Source: Actinomyces sp. (GTDB lineage Bacteria > Actinomycetota > Actinomycetes > Actinomycetales > Actinomycetaceae). Taken from it: a DNA stretch of 15,862 nucleotides. The position numbers were made by a program, and so were the translations under genes. The notes under the pieces were generated by a model, which saw nothing but the letters and a program-made list of their open reading frames with translations, did no database searches and had not been told where the DNA came from. Positions 12,846 through 15,862 of the stretch are shown here, in pieces. Position 1 is the first letter of the stretch, and every line of letters begins with the position of its first letter. The stretch lies in assembly GCA_018375675.1 (NCBI GenBank), contig JAHACW010000052.1, positions 1 through 15,862 of the forward strand, given 5' to 3'.

Positions 12846-12998
12846 ATGGGTCTGGAAGATCTGAAGAAGCAGGCTGAAGAGGGTCTCGAGAAGGCCAAGG
12901 AAACCTTCGGCGAAGAAAACGTCGAGAAGGCCGTCGATGCTGCCAAGGACAAGGCGACCGAGGTCGTCTCCGATCTGAAGGACAAGTTCCAGAAGTGA
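12846..12998 (+). CDS. 50-residue charged helical protein, paralog of the 6803 gene
   Basis: The product is M-G-L-E-D-L-K-K-Q-A followed by E-E-G-L-E-K-A-K-E-T, F-G-E-E-N-V-E-K-A-V, D-A-A-K-D-K-A-T-E-V and V-S-D-L-K-D-K-F-Q-K. It is an Ala/Lys/Glu/Asp-rich amphipathic helix protein. The first 16 residues match those of the protein at 6803 at most positions, and both end in D-K-(L/F)-x-K. It resembles the small MT0933/Rv0909-type proteins often called antitoxins, but no partner gene of toxin type lies beside it. The excellent site AAGGAGG, 6 bases before the ATG, and a dedicated terminator directly after it suggest a strongly expressed single-gene transcript. Confidence 0.8.
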   Translation: MGLEDLKKQAEEGLEKAKETFGEENVEKAVDAAKDKATEVVSDLKDKFQK

Positions 12999-13007
12999 TC
13001 TGACGGG

Positions 13008-13034
13008 AGGGCCGGGCCGATGCGGCCCGGCCCT
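13008..13034 (+). terminator. Hairpin terminator after the 12846 gene
   Basis: A perfect 12-base stem (13008-13019 with 13023-13034) has a three-base ATG loop, followed by TT. It begins 10 bases after the stop codon and separates the small gene from the importer operon. Confidence 0.88.
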
Positions 13035-13125
13035 TTCGCACGCCCATGCGCCACTGTGTCCCATCCCCCACCCCCACAAAACCCCAACGATTCCAACGTT
13101 TTCCCAGCCCACGCCTCGTTCCATT

Positions 13126-13142
13126 GTTTCGTGCAGCGAAAC
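13126..13142 (+). promoter_or_regulatory. Short inverted repeat in the importer upstream region
   Basis: GTTTCG (13126-13131) and CGAAAC (13137-13142) are perfect arms with a 5-base gap, about 90 bases before the lipoprotein start. It lies upstream of the palindrome at 13159 and could be a second operator site. Support is only the symmetry. Confidence 0.3.
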
Positions 13143-13158
13143 GACGCCAGCGCATTTT

Positions 13159-13176
13159 TCGGTGCACCGATACTCT
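13159..13176 (+). promoter_or_regulatory. Palindrome abutting a -10 box of the amino acid importer operon
   Basis: TCGGTGCACCGA (13159-13170) is a perfect 12-base palindrome directly followed by TACTCT (13171-13176), a TANNNT -10. A regulator bound there would overlap the promoter spacer and could repress the importer, for example in response to amino acid supply. No -35 of good quality is seen, and I cannot name the regulator. The remaining bases between 13035 and 13231 show nothing further. Confidence 0.42.
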
Positions 13177-13231
13177 CGTCGAGTCAGACCCGCCCACAGG
13201 GGCGGAATCCCCCACGTCACCGGGAGGCCCC

Positions 13232-14095
13232 ATGCGCCGCTCTGTCCGTTCCCTCGCTGCCGTTGCCGCCGTCGCGGCCCTCGGCCTGGCCGCCTGCACG
13301 GGCGGCACGAGCTCCTCTTCTTCCGCCGACGCCGAGCAGACCTACGGCCCCGGCGCGCTGCCGACCGTGACGGAAGGCAAGCTCACCGTCGCCACCTCCG
13401 ATCCCGCCTACTCGCCGTGGATCCTGGACAACGACCCGGCCTCGGGCGAAGGCTACGAGTCGGCCGTCATTTACGCCCTGGCCGAGGAACTCGGCTACAC
13501 CGCCGACAACGTCCAGTGGGTGCGCGCTACCTTCGACTCGTCGATCACCCCCGGCGCCAAGGACTGGGACCTGAACATTCAGCAGTTCTCCATCACCGAC
13601 GAGCGCAAGAACGCCGTCGACTTCACCTCCCCGTACTACACGACCACCTCGGCGATCATCGCCAAGGCTGGCACCCCGGCCGCCGACGCGAAGTCCATCG
13701 CTGACCTCAAGGACGTCCTGATCGGCGTCCAGGCCGGCACGACATCGCAGCAGTTCGCTTCCGATCACCTGGAGTCCGGCCTGAGCCAGAAGCTGCAGAT
13801 GTTCAACTCCTCCGACGACACGGTCCTGGCCCTGCAGACGGGCCGCGTGGACGCGATCGTCGTCGACCTGCCGACCGCGTTCTACATGGTCTCCGCGCAG
13901 ATCGATGACGGCGTCATCATCGGCCAGTTCGACGACACGACGGGCGGCGAGGAGTACGGCATCGTCCTGCCCAAGGGCTCCAAGCTGACCCCCACGGTCT
14001 CCGCCGCGGTCGATCGCCTGGCCTCATCCGGCAAGCTCGCCGAGCTGCAGGAAAAGTGGCTGAACGAGGCACAGAACGTGCCCACCCTCAAGTGA
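13232..14095 (+). CDS. Amino acid ABC transporter substrate-binding lipoprotein
   Basis: The 287-residue product has a lipoprotein signal: basic M-R-R-S-V-R-S, a hydrophobic stretch (8-21) and lipobox L-A-A-C with Cys22, followed by a Ser/Gly linker. The mature part is a type II (SBP_bac_3) binding domain: L-T-V-A-T-S-D-P-A-Y-S-P-W, G-Y-E-S-A-V, W-D-L-N-I-Q-Q-F-S-I-T-D-E-R-K-N-A-V-D-F-T-S-P-Y-Y, I-G-V-Q-A-G-T-T, G-R-V-D-A-I-V-V-D-L-P and G-I-V-L-P-K-G-S near the end. The ligand is probably a polar amino acid; I cannot specify which. I chose ATG at 13232, not an upstream in-frame ATG (13046), because the signal peptide starts here and GGGAGG is 4 bases upstream. It is the first gene of the operon with the permease and ATPase. 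Confidence 0.93.
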   Translation: MRRSVRSLAAVAAVAALGLAACTGGTSSSSSADAEQTYGPGALPTVTEGKLTVATSDPAYSPWILDNDPASGEGYESAVIYALAEELGYTADNVQWVRATFDSSITPGAKDWDLNIQQFSITDERKNAVDFTSPYYTTTSAIIAKAGTPAADAKSIADLKDVLIGVQAGTTSQQFASDHLESGLSQKLQMFNSSDDTVLALQTGRVDAIVVDLPTAFYMVSAQIDDGVIIGQFDDTTGGEEYGIVLPKGSKLTPTVSAAVDRLASSGKLAELQEKWLNEAQNVPTLK

Positions 14096-14107
14096 GGCCC
14101 CACACTC

Positions 14108-14980
14108 ATGAGTGACTACTCGAGTAACGCGGCGGCCACGCTCACCGTTTCGGCGGTCGAGCGTGGCCGCCGCGCTTATCGGCGCAAGCAGACGGTCCGG
14201 TCTATTCTCATCTCCCTGGCCTCCACGATCGTGGTTGCGGGAGTCCTCATCGCCGTGGTCGTCAACTCCGACGGGTGGGAGGCCACCCGCAACACCTTCT
14301 TCAACGGCAAATACTTCGTCGAGGCCTTCCCCCAGGTCCTGTCCGGCCTGTGGCTCAACATCCGGATCCTGCTGATCTCGGTGCTGGGCGTCGCCGTCTT
14401 TGCGACTCTGCTGGCGGCCGCGCGCACGCTGGCCGGTCCCGTGTTCTTCCCGATCCGCTTCCTGGCAGCCGCGTACACGGACATTTTCCGAGGCGTCCCC
14501 TTCCTGGTCGTCCTCTACCTGATCGGCTTCGGCATCCCCGCCCTTAACCCGACGACGCGCATCCCAACCGCGTTCCTGGGCACGGTCGCGCTGATCCTCA
14601 CGTACTCCTCGTACGTCGCCGAGGTGCTGCGCGCGGGCCTGGACTCCGTGCACCCCTCCCAGCGTTACGCGGCCCGCTCGCTGGGCCTGTCCCACGGGCA
14701 GACGCTGCGGATGATCATCGTGCCGCAGGCGATCCGCAAGGTCACGCCCGCCCTCATGAACGACTTCATTTCCATGCAGAAGGACGTCGGCCTGATCTCG
14801 GTCCTGGGCGCGGTCGACGCGATCCGTTCGGCGCAGATGGTCCAGGCCAAGACCTACAACATGACGTCCTACGTCGTCGCCGGCCTGCTGTTCATCATCT
14901 TGTCGTTCCCCTTCATTCGCCTGTCGGACTGGTACACGGCCCGACTGCGTAAGCGCGAGCAGATGGGAGGCACCGTCTGA
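14108..14980 (+). CDS. Amino acid ABC transporter permease (HisMQ/GlnP type)
   Basis: The 290-residue product has a charged N-terminus with R-R-x-x-R-R-K, a first membrane segment (about 33-52), then the usual core segments at about 80-108, 114-142, 155-175 and 253-272. The cytoplasmic EAA loop E-V-L-R-A-G-L-D-S-V (172-181) with A-A-R-S-L-G-L-S (188-195) contacts the ATPase. It is one permease for both halves, so the channel is probably a homodimer. The N-terminal segment followed by a periplasmic region (53-73) is an extension common in this group. It starts 12 bases after the lipoprotein stop; GTGAGG of the stop region acts as ribosome site 10 bases upstream. Confidence 0.92.
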   Translation: MSDYSSNAAATLTVSAVERGRRAYRRKQTVRSILISLASTIVVAGVLIAVVVNSDGWEATRNTFFNGKYFVEAFPQVLSGLWLNIRILLISVLGVAVFATLLAAARTLAGPVFFPIRFLAAAYTDIFRGVPFLVVLYLIGFGIPALNPTTRIPTAFLGTVALILTYSSYVAEVLRAGLDSVHPSQRYAARSLGLSHGQTLRMIIVPQAIRKVTPALMNDFISMQKDVGLISVLGAVDAIRSAQMVQAKTYNMTSYVVAGLLFIILSFPFIRLSDWYTARLRKREQMGGTV

Positions 14981-15759
14981 TGTCGGTCTCCACGAATTAC
15001 GAGGCCTCCCCCACCTCGGACAACAACACCCCGGTCCTGCGCGCTGTCGGCGTCGTCAAGCGCTTCGGCGACAACGTCGTCCTGCGCGGCCTGGACCTGG
15101 ACGTCGCAGCGCACGAGGTCGTGGTCCTCCTGGGCGCGTCGGGCTCGGGTAAGTCAACGCTGCTGCGCTGCGCAAACCTGCTGGAGCGGGTGGACGACGG
15201 CCAGATTTTCCTGGCCGGCGAGGACATCACGGACCCGCGCGCGAACGCGGATCAGATCCGCGCGCGCATCGGCGTCGTGTTCCAGCACTACAACCTGTTC
15301 CCACACATGTCGGTGCTGGACAACGTGACGCTCGCGGCCCGCAAGGTGCACGGCTGGGAGAAGGATCGCGCGCACGCGCGCGGCATGGAGCTGTTGGACC
15401 GCATCGGCTTGAAGGACAAGGCGAAGGAGTACCCGGATCGCCTGTCGGGTGGCCAGCAGCAGCGCGTCGCCATCGCACGCGCGCTCGCCACGAACCCGGA
15501 GCTACTCCTGCTGGACGAGATCACGGCGGCACTGGACCCGGTGCTCGTCGGCGAGGTCCTCGACCTCGTACGCGAGATCAAGGAGCAGGGCTCGACCATC
15601 CTCATGGCGACGCACGAGATTAGCTTCGCCCGCCAGGCGGCCGATCGCGTCGTGTTCCTGCGAAACGGACAGATCGTCGAACAGGGCCCGCCCGAGCAAG
15701 TCATCGACAACCCGCGCGAGCAGGCCACCAGGGACTTCCTGGCGCGCATCTTGCACTGA
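14980..15759 (+). CDS. Amino acid ABC transporter ATP-binding protein (GlnQ/HisP type)
   Basis: The 259-residue product has Walker A G-A-S-G-S-G-K-S (52-59), Q-loop F-Q-H-Y-N-L-F-P-H (101-109), signature L-S-G-G-Q-Q-Q-R (155-162), Walker B L-L-L-L-D-E (175-180), and H-loop His212 in M-A-T-H-E. It belongs to the polar amino acid importer group. One oddity is the D-E-I-T-A-A-L-D-P sequence after Walker B, where nearly all relatives have D-E-P-T-S-A-L-D-P. The catalytic Glu180 is intact, so activity should not be lost. The ATG overlaps the permease stop by one base (TGATG), so the two are translationally coupled. The first 15 residues are a polar extension. Confidence 0.93.
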   Translation: MSVSTNYEASPTSDNNTPVLRAVGVVKRFGDNVVLRGLDLDVAAHEVVVLLGASGSGKSTLLRCANLLERVDDGQIFLAGEDITDPRANADQIRARIGVVFQHYNLFPHMSVLDNVTLAARKVHGWEKDRAHARGMELLDRIGLKDKAKEYPDRLSGGQQQRVAIARALATNPELLLLDEITAALDPVLVGEVLDLVREIKEQGSTILMATHEISFARQAADRVVFLRNGQIVEQGPPEQVIDNPREQATRDFLARILH

Positions 15760-15776
15760 GACGTGTGAAACCAGAA

Positions 15777-15809
15777 GGGGGGTGGCCCACGATGTGGTGG
15801 GCACCCCCC
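15777..15809. terminator. Terminator of the importer operon
   Basis: A 13-pair stem (15777-15784 with 15802-15809, and 15786-15790 with 15797-15801, G15785 bulged) has a 6-base loop. It starts 18 bases after the ATPase stop. A possible leftward gene ends at 15829, so it may work in both directions. Confidence 0.82.
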
Positions 15810-15828
15810 GTGTCGTGGTTGTGCCGCT

Positions 15829-15862
15829 TTACCTTGATGCCTGAGCCTCCCAGTCAGGTGCG
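15829..15862 (-). CDS. Possible 3' end of a leftward gene entering from the right edge
   Basis: Read leftward from 15861, one frame gives A-P-D-W-E-A-Q-A-S-R and then TAA at 15831-15829, 20 bases before the terminator. The residues look protein-like and the position fits a convergent gene. Only ten codons are visible, so this is a weak call. Confidence 0.3.
   Translation of the reverse strand, partial: APDWEAQASR

Noticed and set aside
12219..13220. Long open frame on the minus strand (333 codons)
   Set aside because: It lies opposite the cupin gene and the 12846 gene and runs through two terminator arms. Its residues are those of a high-G+C shadow frame with no recognisable domain.
13046..13231. 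Upstream start for the substrate-binding lipoprotein
   Set aside because: It would bury the signal peptide and lipobox and would translate through the promoter palindrome.
13222..13234. The 13 bases before and at the lipoprotein start are identical to window bases 1-13
   Set aside because: In one place it is a ribosome site and ATG, in the other internal codons of the peptidase; similarity does not continue, so chance is the simplest explanation.

Overview
The window looks like chromosomal DNA of a high-G+C actinobacterium. The evidence is strong G/C third-position bias, frequent GTG starts, TANNNT-type -10 boxes, probable leaderless starts and C-rich leaders. An Actinomyces/Schaalia-like member of the Actinomycetaceae fits best, but that is an inference from style, not a database match. 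I see no rRNA, tRNA, CRISPR array, transposase or phage gene.

Left part (1-6625). The window opens inside the 3' end of a subtilisin-like (S8) serine peptidase gene on the + strand, closed by a strong hairpin that also ends the convergent leftward genes. From about 6600 down to 528 there is a leftward array of ten small membrane-protein genes, interrupted only by a HAD-family phosphatase gene (4003-4866). Most fall into two paralogous groups that I could align by eye. Group A has three membrane segments and a shared N-I-x-G-L-x-L-G ... G-I-x-x-N-x-x-P core (1063-1506, 1558-2046, 3529-3972, a doubled version at 2691-3500, and a divergent one at 2195-2605). Group B has a basic R-R-x-S-K stretch, one membrane segment ending near P-L-L, a Gly/Ser loop and a long C-terminal hydrophobic segment broken by a proline (528-1007, 4960-5247, 5330-5758, 5879-6259). 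At the head of the array is a small tail-anchored protein (6296-6583). Copies of the end of this gene recur upstream of two group B genes, showing that the array grew by tandem duplication. The genes are unrecognised in function.

Middle part (6626-9251). A divergent A+T-rich region leads rightward to a short, highly charged helical protein made of 11-residue repeats (6803-7048). After a bidirectional-looking terminator comes a leftward ABC exporter pair: ATPase (8526-9251) and FtsX-type permease (7162-8529), overlapping by 4 bases.

Right part (9252-15862, all rightward). A divergent S-adenosylhomocysteine hydrolase-like protein (9356-10822) has an intact NAD fold and substrate lysine/aspartate, but the catalytic histidines are replaced. 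It is followed by an amidohydrolase of the SAH/MTA/aminofutalosine deaminase type (10906-12198) and a DUF985 cupin (12252-12701). Together they suggest a nucleoside-thioether or related salvage module. A second short charged helical protein (12846-12998), paralogous to the one at 6803, precedes a complete polar amino acid ABC importer: lipoprotein (13232-14095), permease (14108-14980) and ATPase (14980-15759). A terminator closes that operon, and a leftward gene may begin entering from the right edge.

The most interesting items are the two-family membrane-protein array with its duplicated leaders, and the histidine-less SAHH-like protein paired with a deaminase.
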